Assembly: GCF_000332645.1 (NCBI RefSeq)
Contig: NZ_AMXN01000007.1
Coordinates: 157,083 to 221,082, forward strand
Direction of reading: 5' to 3'
DNA length: 64,000 nt
DNA from: Bacillus inaquosorum KCTC 13429
Lineage (GTDB): Bacteria > Bacillota > Bacilli > Bacillales > Bacillaceae
Position numbers and translations under genes: made by a program. The notes under the pieces are model-generated. The model saw nothing but the letters and a program-made list of their open reading frames with translations. It did not search any database and was not told the origin of the DNA. Shown here in pieces: positions 11,155 to 19,450 of this stretch (positions within the stretch are counted from its first letter, which is position 1; every line of letters begins with the position of its first letter).

Positions 11155-12371
11155 TGCCGAAGCTTGATATCTAAATAGATGGTGAATTTTTGATTCACAT
11201 TTTTTAAATCGATTTCAGCGATCTGGCTGATGCGCTTGAGACGGTAATTCAACGTATTAACGTGTATATTCAAAACCTTGGAAGCGGTATTCACGTTGCT
11301 GTCTGCTTCAATAAAACGCTCTAGCGTTTCTACCATATTAGACTGGTGATCGCGGTCATACTGTTCCAGTTTGGAAAGCGAATAATTAAAATATCCCGTC
11401 TGTTTCCGTTTTTCATCTAGGACATCCAAGTATTGATAAATGCCTAGCTCAGAAAAACTGAAAAGATGTTTTGTCTCTTCTGCGAACCGTTCCTTGGCTT
11501 TTAAGACGGATAATGCTTCCTGATAGGAGCGGGAGACAAAAGAAATAGTATTGTATATTCCGCCAAAAGCGATCGAAACGTCTTCTATTTTATAACGTTC
11601 CTTCAGCTGTTTTTGCGTACTGAAAGCAAACTGCTTTAAATCTTGAAAAGGGTGATCTGTTTTAGGAGCGGTTAAAATAATGAGTTCATTGGAATCTACT
11701 GTTGTCAGCAGAACGTGAACCTGCTGGGTTGTTTCCTGCAAATATTGCAGCTGCTGTTCGATTTTTTCTGTCAGCTCGCCGTTTATCCGGATGATCATAA
11801 CGGAAAACTCAGAAGGGGCGACCATTCCAAGCTTGTGGAACCCATCCGCCATGTCTTGCTCCTGATAAATATGTCCAGTCAGCATTTTCCAGAAAAACTC
11901 TTGGCTGCGTTCTTCATTTTTCGTTTTTCTGATTTGGAGTTTGAGAAGCTTGTTTCTCACTGCTTTAGCCGCCATTTGCAGTGTCATCAGATCATCGTCA
12001 GACAATGTTTTTTGGATCTCAAGCGCCCATATGAAGCCCAGCACTTGGTTGTTTTTCCAAATGGAAATTGCAACGCGATTGCTCAGTCCGACTTCATCTA
12101 TTTGCTTTACTCTGATCGGCTGGTCTGTTTTTAAAAGAGCTGGAATCGTCCCGTCTTTCCACAACTTGTTAATGACCTTCTCCGGTACTCTTCTGCCAAT
12201 GATTGTAGACGTTCGGGCAGGATCTGTGCAGTCGCTGTGTGTGCTGTAGGCAAGCAGCTTGTGGTTGAAATCTTCTATAGTAATCGGGCAACGCAGAACG
12301 TCGCTGATATGATCAGCCACATCTTCAAGTCTGTCAAAACTGTATTTAAACGGATCATTCGGCATGGTCAT
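11142..12371 (-). CDS. adeR: Transcriptional activator of ald, PucR/CdaR type
   Basis: Regulator of 409 residues, known in B. subtilis as the activator of ald in response to alanine. The N-terminal region (about 1-150) looks like a ligand-sensing GAF/PucR-type domain. The middle resembles the GGDEF-like domain of this family ([19 protein letters not shown]), and the C-terminus is a PucR-type helix-turn-helix, with [29 protein letters not shown] near residues 340-375. The ATG at 12371 has GGGAG four bases upstream; an ATG two codons later is possible but too far from that site. It is upstream of ald on the same strand and ends inside the palindromic terminator. Confidence 0.93.
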   Translation of the reverse strand: MTMPNDPFKYSFDRLEDVADHISDVLRCPITIEDFNHKLLAYSTHSDCTDPARTSTIIGRRVPEKVINKLWKDGTIPALLKTDQPIRVKQIDEVGLSNRVAISIWKNNQVLGFIWALEIQKTLSDDDLMTLQMAAKAVRNKLLKLQIRKTKNEERSQEFFWKMLTGHIYQEQDMADGFHKLGMVAPSEFSVMIIRINGELTEKIEQQLQYLQETTQQVHVLLTTVDSNELIILTAPKTDHPFQDLKQFAFSTQKQLKERYKIEDVSIAFGGIYNTISFVSRSYQEALSVLKAKERFAEETKHLFSFSELGIYQYLDVLDEKRKQTGYFNYSLSKLEQYDRDHQSNMVETLERFIEADSNVNTASKVLNIHVNTLNYRLKRISQIAEIDLKNVNQKFTIYLDIKLRHMDL

Positions 12372-12641
12372 AAATCTCCCTACTTTTCATGCTTGATTTC
12401 TCTTTGACATCTCATCCCCTTCCTTTTATTATGATTGTTGTTGTTTGTGAAAATCAACAACAAAGAGCGGAAGCCAAAAAAACAATTACATGGCATACTG
12501 AGAGAAACGTCTTATATATGATTGGCGGTGCATCGGCCTCTTTGCAGTACAGTTGTATGCCTTATATGATACGAAAGCTTATCCTATTATTCTTCTAAGA
12601 AAGTCATCGGGGGCGAGACTGATTAAGGAAAGAAAAAACTG

Positions 12642-12692
12642 AACCTTTCAGAAATGGTGCTCTAGCATCAAATTTTCTGAAAGGTTTTTTTT
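12642..12692 (+). terminator. Strong terminator-like hairpin with no gene upstream
   Basis: AACCTTTCAGAAA pairs with TTTCTGAAAGGTT across about 18 bases that can fold further (GGTGC and GCATC). Eight T follow on the plus strand; A-rich sequence precedes it, so it may work in both directions. No plus-strand gene ends here, which suggests a small RNA or a barrier upstream of the yuk promoter. Confidence 0.75.
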
Positions 12693-12843
12693 GGGAGTTG
12701 GAGAATCATTTGGGTCTTTTGGATTATTCGGAGGATGAAGAGAAGATTGAGAAAATGAACCTACCTATTTAACAATTTATGTCATTTTTAAGCGATTTGG
12801 GGTAAACCATTGGACTCATTTTGTAAAATTAAAACATATTTGT

Positions 12844-12873
12844 TTGACTGTACCGAAAAACTGTTTTTATAAT
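12844..12873 (+). promoter_or_regulatory. Sigma-A promoter of the yuk operon
   Basis: TTGACT, 18-base spacer, perfect TATAAT. It lies about 67 bases before the yukE start codon and is the only good promoter seen ahead of the type VII secretion genes. Confidence 0.75.
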
Positions 12874-12940
12874 AATGACGTTCTAAAAATAAGTGAATTA
12901 GCCCATATTTAGGCTGATGGCACAGGAGGTAATGAGGAAT

Positions 12941-13234
12941 ATGGCAGGATTAATTCGTGTCACACCCGAAGAGCTAAGAGCGATGGCGAAGCAATACGGC
13001 GTTGAAAGCCAAGAAGTATTGAATCAGGTTGATCGTTTAAACCGAATGATTTCTGATTTGAAAAGCATGTGGGAAGGTGCTTCAAGCGAAGCGTTCGCAG
13101 ATCAATACGAGCAGCTCAAACCTTCATTTATCAAAATGTCAGATTTGCTTCAAGATGTGAATCAGCAGCTTGATCAAACAGCAAATACACTTGAGTCTAC
13201 TGACCAAGACATCGCAAATCAAATCCGCGGATAA
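12941..13234 (+). CDS. yukE: WXG100 secreted protein of the Yuk type VII system
   Basis: Small helical-hairpin protein of 97 residues, the EsxA-type substrate exported by the Yuk machinery, normally as a homodimer. The turn motif WEG is visible in KSMWEGASSEAF, with helices on both sides. The C-terminal STDQDIANQIRG tail would carry the export signal. The start is the ATG at 12941 after AGGAGGTAATGAGG; an in-frame upstream GTG (12917) would add eight residues that do not fit the family. It is first in the operon, behind the TTGACT/TATAAT promoter and ahead of a hairpin that may keep its transcript in excess over the machine genes. Confidence 0.96.
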   Translation: MAGLIRVTPEELRAMAKQYGVESQEVLNQVDRLNRMISDLKSMWEGASSEAFADQYEQLKPSFIKMSDLLQDVNQQLDQTANTLESTDQDIANQIRG

Positions 13235-13250
13235 CAGTATGAAAGGGAAG

Positions 13251-13284
13251 GAGCGCCTGATTCACGAGAAGACGGCGCTCTTTC
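13251..13284 (+). terminator. Possible attenuating hairpin between yukE and yukD
   Basis: GAGCGCC pairs with GGCGCTC around a 16-base loop, followed by TTTC. Stem is GC-rich but the T tract is short, so partial termination or RNA end protection is more likely than a full stop. Confidence 0.55.
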
Positions 13285-13304
13285 TATGTAAGGGTGATCC
13301 TAAA

Positions 13305-13544
13305 ATGTATATTGATATTACAATAGATTTGAAACATTATAACGGCAGTGTCTTTGATCTCAGATTGTCAGATTACCACCCGGTGAAAAAAGTAATTGAT
13401 ATTGCTTGGCAGGCTCAAAGCGTAGCTATACCTCCGCGCGAAGGGCACTGGATCAGAGTGGTTAATAAGGATACGGTGTTTTCCGGAGAATGCAAGCTGT
13501 CTGATTGCGGCATTACAAACGGAGACCGGCTTGAAATATTATGA
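13305..13544 (+). CDS. yukD: Ubiquitin-like protein YukD
   Basis: A 79-residue protein with the beta-grasp fold of the YukD family (EsaB in staphylococci), a cytosolic component required for type VII secretion. The sequence MYIDITIDLKHYNGSVFDLRL with later KVIDIAWQAQ and NGDRLEIL matches the ubiquitin-like strand-helix-strand order, but it lacks the terminal GG used for conjugation. The start is the ATG at 13305 after AAGGGTGATCCT. The open frame extends far upstream through the yukE 3' end, without meaning. It lies 70 bases after yukE and 14 before yukC. Confidence 0.93.
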   Translation: MYIDITIDLKHYNGSVFDLRLSDYHPVKKVIDIAWQAQSVAIPPREGHWIRVVNKDTVFSGECKLSDCGITNGDRLEIL

Positions 13545-13558
13545 AAGGATCTGGTTGA

Positions 13559-14902
13559 ATGTCGGATAAACAAAAATCATATTTAGAAAACCAATTAGAA
13601 GCCGTTGCCGAGAAAACAGATGCCGGCTATACATTTACCTTTCAGCGGGAAAAAATAAAGCTTCTGGACGGTCTCGAAGCCAACGTGATCAAAGATGTAA
13701 ATCCATTTTTTCATAAAGAGATCGATGTGACGGATGATGAAGTAATCATCACAATCCAACCTCCTCCCTCCTATAAAGCATTCCGCTTAATGAAAGCTAA
13801 AGATAAAAAAAGCAAATGGCAGTTCGCCTATCAGCTTGTTCAAGCTGTACAGCAGCACAATCTGTCGAGGCTGAATTTGATTGTCGCTCCTGAAAACATT
13901 GTATTCGATAAAGGCCTAACGCCTTATTTTCTCCATTATGGAGTAAAAGAAAGCATTCCTCCTTACGAGCGTGATGAGGAAAGAGTGTGGCGGGAGCTGA
14001 AAGCGGCAGCGGCTTTGGCAGTTGACGGCGCGTTTGCATTTGAAGACTACCTGAAATTCAATGATACGCTGACGTTCTCCGCAGAGGCTAAAGCGATATT
14101 GGATGCGGCGACCTATGATGACCTGCTCGAGCAGATTCAAACTCATATCGATGAGCTCGAAGCCAAAGCGAAAACATACATACATATCCCGAGAAAAAAG
14201 TGGAACATCCAGCGATATATCGGCCTGGGGCTCATTGTTTTGCTGGTGCCGGCCCTTATTTATTCGATGTACGCTTTATTTTTCGCACAGCCAAAGCACC
14301 AGGCGATAGTGGACAGCAACCGCGCTTTCCTAAACAAGCAGTACAGTGAGGTTATCAGCACACTGTCTAAATACGATGCGGAAAGCCTGCCTGAATCGGT
14401 GCAGTATCAGCTGGCGACGTCTTATGTTGAGGTTGAAAATCTAGGGAGTGCAAAAACGAAAAATATTGAAAATAATTTAGTCACTCTGCAATCAGATCCT
14501 CAGCATTTCTTGTATTGGATTGATTATGGCCGAGGGAATTACAAAGAAGCTATCAGTATTGGCCGTAAACTTGAGTACAATGATTATATTTATTTTGGCC
14601 TTGCTAAATATAAACAGCAGCTTTTATCTGAAGACACAAATGATGAAGAAATACAAAAAGAACTTGATTCAGTAAATAGTGAGCTTGAAAAAGCAAAAAA
14701 GGAACATGAAGACAATCAAGGACAGTCTAATACTGACACGTCTTTAGTCGATACAGCCAAAGAACAAACAGACGAAGAAAAACAAGCTGAAGAGAAAGCG
14801 GCAGAAGAAAAAGCCGCAGCCGAGGAAAAAGCGAAAAAAGAAGAACAAGCGAAGAAAGAAAAAGAAACAGAAAAGAAAGATGAGAAAAAAGATGATAAAT
14901 AA
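13559..14902 (+). CDS. yukC: Type VII secretion membrane protein, EssB family
   Basis: Membrane component of 447 residues of the Yuk translocon. Residues about 1-200 form the cytosolic pseudokinase-like domain of EssB proteins. A single membrane span follows near 217-242 (IGLGLIVLLVPALIYSMYALFF), then an extracytoplasmic helical domain. The last about 70 residues are an extremely charged tail of repeated EEKAAAEEKAKKEE units, visible as an A-rich codon run at 14770-14900 and probably variable between strains. ATG start after AAAGGATCTG. Couples YukE recruitment to the ATPase YukB. Confidence 0.94.
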   Translation: MSDKQKSYLENQLEAVAEKTDAGYTFTFQREKIKLLDGLEANVIKDVNPFFHKEIDVTDDEVIITIQPPPSYKAFRLMKAKDKKSKWQFAYQLVQAVQQHNLSRLNLIVAPENIVFDKGLTPYFLHYGVKESIPPYERDEERVWRELKAAAALAVDGAFAFEDYLKFNDTLTFSAEAKAILDAATYDDLLEQIQTHIDELEAKAKTYIHIPRKKWNIQRYIGLGLIVLLVPALIYSMYALFFAQPKHQAIVDSNRAFLNKQYSEVISTLSKYDAESLPESVQYQLATSYVEVENLGSAKTKNIENNLVTLQSDPQHFLYWIDYGRGNYKEAISIGRKLEYNDYIYFGLAKYKQQLLSEDTNDEEIQKELDSVNSELEKAKKEHEDNQGQSNTDTSLVDTAKEQTDEEKQAEEKAAEEKAAAEEKAKKEEQAKKEKETEKKDEKKDDK

Positions 14903-14962
14903 CGTGATACATGAAGCGCAGGTCATCGCATGCTGCTATTCGGCCGTAAGGAGGTTCGCCAT

Positions 14963-17900
14963 TTGAGTCTATTATGGGTTTTTTACCAAAATAACGTTCA
15001 AAAACTGAAACTGACTGACCTCCCGTCGTCCCATCCGGTGACCATAGGGCCTGATGTGAAGGATTCCGTTACGATCGGCACCATTCCGTTTGAAAGCGGA
15101 GTGATTTCCCTTCAAAGAAAGGAATCCGGCGGCCAATACGAAGTTTTCCTGGGAAATGATTGTCTCGGCACGATTGAGCCGGATACATCATTTTCTCTCC
15201 AAACGGATCAGCAGGATATACGCTTGATATTGACGGGCAGTGAGCCTCATAAATCCGTTTATTTTACGGGGAATCGGGATGAAATCATATGCTCTTCAGA
15301 AAAGACAAATGCAGATATGTATCTGAATCCGCAAGATTTTGCTTTTGCAGAACAAAGCACGTTCTCTTTGCTTCGTGTCGGCGGAAGCTGGTCGGTTCGT
15401 CCTGAAAGCGGGACGATCTTCTTGAACGGAGAGAAGATCATCGACAATACACCGCTCCAGCCGGGGGATGAAATTTTCTGGAACTTTACGCAAATGAGAG
15501 TGACGGAACAAGACCTTTTAGAAATTGTTCATTTTGCCCCTTTTGAAACGGCATTAACAGAAACGGTCAAACCGAGCACAGAGATGCAGAAAAAATATCC
15601 GCAGTACAGAAGAACGCCGCGAATGGTGTACGACCTGCCGGATGACCGCGTTTCCTTCAGTTTTCCCTCTCAGGAGAGCGATCAAACCAATAGAGGGCTA
15701 TGGCTCGTCATTCTGCCTCCGCTTGTGATGCTGATCGTGATGGGCGTTGTCGCCATCATTCAGCCGCGCGGCATATTCATACTCGTTTCTCTGGCGATGT
15801 TTATGATGACCCTCATTACCTCGACAGTGCAATATTTCCGGGATAAAAACCAGCGGAAAAAACGTGAGGAAAAGCGGGAGCGCGTGTATAAGCTTTACCT
15901 AGACAATAAGCGGAAAGAACTTCAGGCGCTTGCTGAAAAGCAAAAGCAGGTACTTGAATTTCACTTCCCTTCATTTGAACAAATGAAATACTTAACTAGT
16001 GAAATCAGTGACCGAATTTGGGAAAAATCACTTGAAAGCAAGGATTATCTCCAGCTGCGGCTGGGGACGGGAACAGTCCCTTCAAGCTATGAAATCAATA
16101 TGAGCGGCGGAGACTTGGCCAATCGTGATATTGATGACCTCATGGAAAAATCGCAGCACATGCAGCGTGTCTATAAGGACATTCGCAATGCGCCGGTTAC
16201 GGTTGATTTGGCGGAAGGTCCGATGGGGCTTGTCGGTAAATCACAAATTGTGAAAAATGAGATTCACCAGCTGATCGGACAGCTGTCGTTCTTCAACAGC
16301 TATCACGATTTGCGTTTCGTTTTTATTTTTCATGAAGAAGAGTATAAAGACTGGGAGTGGATGAAGTGGCTTCCGCAATTTCAAATGCCCCATATTTATG
16401 CGAAAGGTTTTATATATAATGAGCAAACCCGAGATCAGCTCCTGTCTTCACTTTATGAATTGATCAGAGAGCGCGATCTTGAAGATGACAAAGAAAAACT
16501 GCAGTTCAAACCGCATTTTGTATTTGTCATCACGAATCAGCAGCTGATCTCAGAGCACGTCATTCTCGAATATTTAGAAGGACAGCACGAGCATCTGGGC
16601 ATCTCTACAATTGTTGCCGCAGAAACAAAGGAAAGCTTGTCGGAAAACATTACGACTCTTGTCCGCTACATCAATGAGCATGAAGGCGACATTTTAATAC
16701 AGAAGAAAAAAGCGGTAAGAATTCCGTTCAGCCTGGATCATCATCAGCGCGGGGACAACGAACGGTTCTCACGCACGCTGCGGACGCTGAATCACCAGGT
16801 CGGCATTACGAATTCCATTCCGGAAACGGTATCGTTCCTGGAGCTTTTTCATGCGAAGGAAGTAAAGGAAATCGGCATTCAGCAAAGATGGCTGACGAGT
16901 GAATCGGCGAAGTCACTGTCAGTGCCGATCGGCTATAAAGGAAAAGATGACATTGTGTATCTGAACCTTCACGAAAAAGCCCACGGTCCGCACGGGTTGC
17001 TTGCAGGGACAACGGGGTCAGGGAAAAGTGAATTTCTCCAGACCTACATTTTGTCACTTGCGGTGCATTTTCACCCGCATGAAGCGGCTTTCTTATTAAT
17101 TGACTATAAGGGCGGAGGGATGGCACAGCCGTTTCGCAACATTCCTCATCTGCTCGGCACGATCACAAATATTGAAGGCAGCAAAAACTTCAGTATGCGT
17201 GCGCTTGCTTCCATTAAAAGTGAGCTGAAAAAAAGGCAACGCCTGTTTGACCAGTATCAAGTCAATCACATCAATGACTATACAAAGCTGTACAAGCAGG
17301 GGAAAGCAGAAGTGGCGATGCCTCACTTGTTCTTAATTTCTGATGAATTCGCCGAGCTGAAAAGCGAGGAGCCGGATTTTATCAGAGAGCTTGTCAGTGC
17401 CGCGCGTATCGGGCGAAGCCTCGGCGTTCATTTGATTTTGGCGACACAGAAGCCGGGCGGCATCATTGACGACCAGATTTGGAGCAACTCGCGCTTTAAA
17501 GTAGCGCTGAAGGTTCAGGATGCCACCGACAGTAAAGAAATTTTGAAAAACAGCGATGCCGCAAACATTACCGTGACAGGACGCGGGTATTTGCAGGTCG
17601 GCAACAATGAAGTGTATGAGCTGTTTCAATCAGCCTGGAGCGGTGCGCCTTACCTAGAGGAAGTCTACGGAACAGAGGATGAAATCGCGATCGTCACGGA
17701 TACGGGTCTGATCCCGCTTTCCGAAGTTGATACCGAAGATATCGCGAAAAAAGACGTTCAAACAGAAATCGAAGCAGTAGTTGACGAAATTGAACGCATC
17801 CAAGATGAAATGGGAATCGAGAAGCTGCCAAGCCCTTGGCTGCCGCCGCTTGCGGAACGTATCCCGCGCACTCTTTTTCCTTCAGAAGAAAAAGACCATT

Positions 17901-19450
17901 TCCACTTCGCGTATGTCGACGAACCTGATCTGCAAAGACAGGCACCGATTGCTTATAAGATGATGGAAGACGGAAATATCGGCATATTCGGCTCTTCCGG
18001 CTACGGAAAATCGATTGCAGCTGCAACGTTCCTGATGAGCTTTGCGGACGTATACACACCAGAAGAACTTCATGTCTATATCTTTGATTTCGGAAACGGA
18101 ACGCTTCTGCCATTAGCGAAGCTGCCTCATACAGCGGACTACTTCCTGATGGACCAGTCAAGAAAAATTGAAAAGTTCATGATTCGAATCAAAGAAGAAA
18201 TTGACCGCCGTAAACGTCTGTTCAGGGAAAAAGAAATCAGCCACATCAAAATGTACAATGCGCTGAGCGAGGAAGAGCTTCCGTTCATTTTCATCACCAT
18301 TGACAACTTTGACATCGTCAAGGATGAGATGCATGAGCTTGAATCGGAATTTGTCCAGCTTTCCAGAGACGGACAGAGCTTGGGTATCTACTTCATGCTG
18401 ACAGCAACGCGTGTGAATGCAGTCCGCCAGTCATTGTTAAATAACCTGAAAACAAAGGTTGTCCATTATCTCATGGATCAATCTGAGGGATATTCCATTT
18501 ACGGACGGCCGAAGTTCAATCTTGAACCGATTCCGGGACGCGTCATCATTCAAAAGGAAGAGCTTTATTTCGCACAAATGTTCCTGCCTGTTGACGCGGA
18601 CGATGATATCAGCATGTTTAACGGATTGAAATCAGACGTTCAGCATCTTCAGGAGCGCTTTGCTTCAATGGAGCAGCCGGCACCGATTCCGATGCTGCCT
18701 GAGAGTCTGTCGACAAGAGAATTTTCTCTCCGCTTCAAGCTGGAACGCAAGCCTTTATCTGTACCGATCGGGCTTCATGAAGAAACAGTCAGCCCAGTCT
18801 ATTTTGATTTGGGCAAGCATAAGCACTGCCTGATTTTAGGCCAGACCCAGCGCGGGAAAACAAACGTCTTAAAAGTAATGCTTGAACATCTGATTGATGA
18901 TGAAACCGAAATGATCGGCCTGTTTGACTCGATTGACCGCGGCTTGTCCCAATATGCGAAGGAATCAGACGTCTCATATTTGGAAACGAAAGAAGATATT
19001 GAGCAGTGGATCGAAACAGCAGAAGATATTTTTAAAACAAGAGAAGCCATGTATGTAGAAGCCGTCCGCCAGGGAGATGCGCAAAACCTGCGATTCTCAC
19101 AAGTAGTGCTGATGATTGACGGGATTACGAGATTCCAGCAGACGATTGATACGAGAATACAAGACCGTCTGGCAAACTTCATGAAATCATACGCGCATCT
19201 TGGCTTCAGCTTTATCCCGGGCGGAAACCACAGCGAATTCTCAAAAGGCTATGACTCCTTGACGACAGAGATGAAGCAAATTCGCCACGCGATTCTGCTG
19301 ATGAAAAAATCTGAGCAAAATGTCATTCCTCTCCCGTACCAAAGACAGGAGCCTGAGATTCAGCCGGGCTTCGGATATGTTGTGGAAAACGGGAAGGAGC
19401 AAAAAGTTCAAATTCCTTTATGTTCTGCTGAAAGGGAGAGTGCTAGATGA
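14963..19450 (+). CDS. yukB: FtsK/SpoIIIE-type ATPase of the type VII system, EssC family
   Basis: Motor of the Yuk secretion machine, 1,495 residues (the fused YukB-YukA). An N-terminal forkhead-associated-like region (about 1-200) precedes two membrane spans (about 247-290). Three tandem ATPase domains follow, with Walker A motifs GTTGSGKS (near 682), GSSGYGKS (near 1009) and the less canonical GQTQRGKT (near 1293). The start is the TTG at 14963, eight bases after AAGGAGG. The frame continues upstream to a GTG-like codon at 14930, but that start has no site. The stop overlaps the yueB start by four bases (ATGA), so translation is coupled. Confidence 0.95.
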   Translation: MSLLWVFYQNNVQKLKLTDLPSSHPVTIGPDVKDSVTIGTIPFESGVISLQRKESGGQYEVFLGNDCLGTIEPDTSFSLQTDQQDIRLILTGSEPHKSVYFTGNRDEIICSSEKTNADMYLNPQDFAFAEQSTFSLLRVGGSWSVRPESGTIFLNGEKIIDNTPLQPGDEIFWNFTQMRVTEQDLLEIVHFAPFETALTETVKPSTEMQKKYPQYRRTPRMVYDLPDDRVSFSFPSQESDQTNRGLWLVILPPLVMLIVMGVVAIIQPRGIFILVSLAMFMMTLITSTVQYFRDKNQRKKREEKRERVYKLYLDNKRKELQALAEKQKQVLEFHFPSFEQMKYLTSEISDRIWEKSLESKDYLQLRLGTGTVPSSYEINMSGGDLANRDIDDLMEKSQHMQRVYKDIRNAPVTVDLAEGPMGLVGKSQIVKNEIHQLIGQLSFFNSYHDLRFVFIFHEEEYKDWEWMKWLPQFQMPHIYAKGFIYNEQTRDQLLSSLYELIRERDLEDDKEKLQFKPHFVFVITNQQLISEHVILEYLEGQHEHLGISTIVAAETKESLSENITTLVRYINEHEGDILIQKKKAVRIPFSLDHHQRGDNERFSRTLRTLNHQVGITNSIPETVSFLELFHAKEVKEIGIQQRWLTSESAKSLSVPIGYKGKDDIVYLNLHEKAHGPHGLLAGTTGSGKSEFLQTYILSLAVHFHPHEAAFLLIDYKGGGMAQPFRNIPHLLGTITNIEGSKNFSMRALASIKSELKKRQRLFDQYQVNHINDYTKLYKQGKAEVAMPHLFLISDEFAELKSEEPDFIRELVSAARIGRSLGVHLILATQKPGGIIDDQIWSNSRFKVALKVQDATDSKEILKNSDAANITVTGRGYLQVGNNEVYELFQSAWSGAPYLEEVYGTEDEIAIVTDTGLIPLSEVDTEDIAKKDVQTEIEAVVDEIERIQDEMGIEKLPSPWLPPLAERIPRTLFPSEEKDHFHFAYVDEPDLQRQAPIAYKMMEDGNIGIFGSSGYGKSIAAATFLMSFADVYTPEELHVYIFDFGNGTLLPLAKLPHTADYFLMDQSRKIEKFMIRIKEEIDRRKRLFREKEISHIKMYNALSEEELPFIFITIDNFDIVKDEMHELESEFVQLSRDGQSLGIYFMLTATRVNAVRQSLLNNLKTKVVHYLMDQSEGYSIYGRPKFNLEPIPGRVIIQKEELYFAQMFLPVDADDDISMFNGLKSDVQHLQERFASMEQPAPIPMLPESLSTREFSLRFKLERKPLSVPIGLHEETVSPVYFDLGKHKHCLILGQTQRGKTNVLKVMLEHLIDDETEMIGLFDSIDRGLSQYAKESDVSYLETKEDIEQWIETAEDIFKTREAMYVEAVRQGDAQNLRFSQVVLMIDGITRFQQTIDTRIQDRLANFMKSYAHLGFSFIPGGNHSEFSKGYDSLTTEMKQIRHAILLMKKSEQNVIPLPYQRQEPEIQPGFGYVVENGKEQKVQIPLCSAERESAR

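Larger units (their letters stand above)
12372..12940. other. Long intergenic region between adeR and yukE
   Basis: This 569-base gap holds the divergent promoters of adeR (minus) and the yuk operon (plus). Near adeR there is an imperfect inverted repeat (12435-12462, TTGTTG and CAACAA arms flanking TTTGTGAAAAT) that shares TTTGTGAAA with the palindrome at the adeR end. In the middle is a strong hairpin (12642-12692). The stretch 12693-12772 carries a short open frame (…NHLGLLDYSEDEEKIEKMNLPI) without a convincing start. No recognised gene is present. Confidence 0.6.

Noticed and set aside
12389..12598. Open frame of 69 codons in the adeR-yukE gap
   Set aside because: No ribosome site and no protein-like pattern; it overlaps the likely adeR promoter and regulator-site region.
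14770..14900. A-rich repeated sequence as a mobile or repeat element
   Set aside because: It is in frame within yukC and encodes its Lys/Glu-rich tail.
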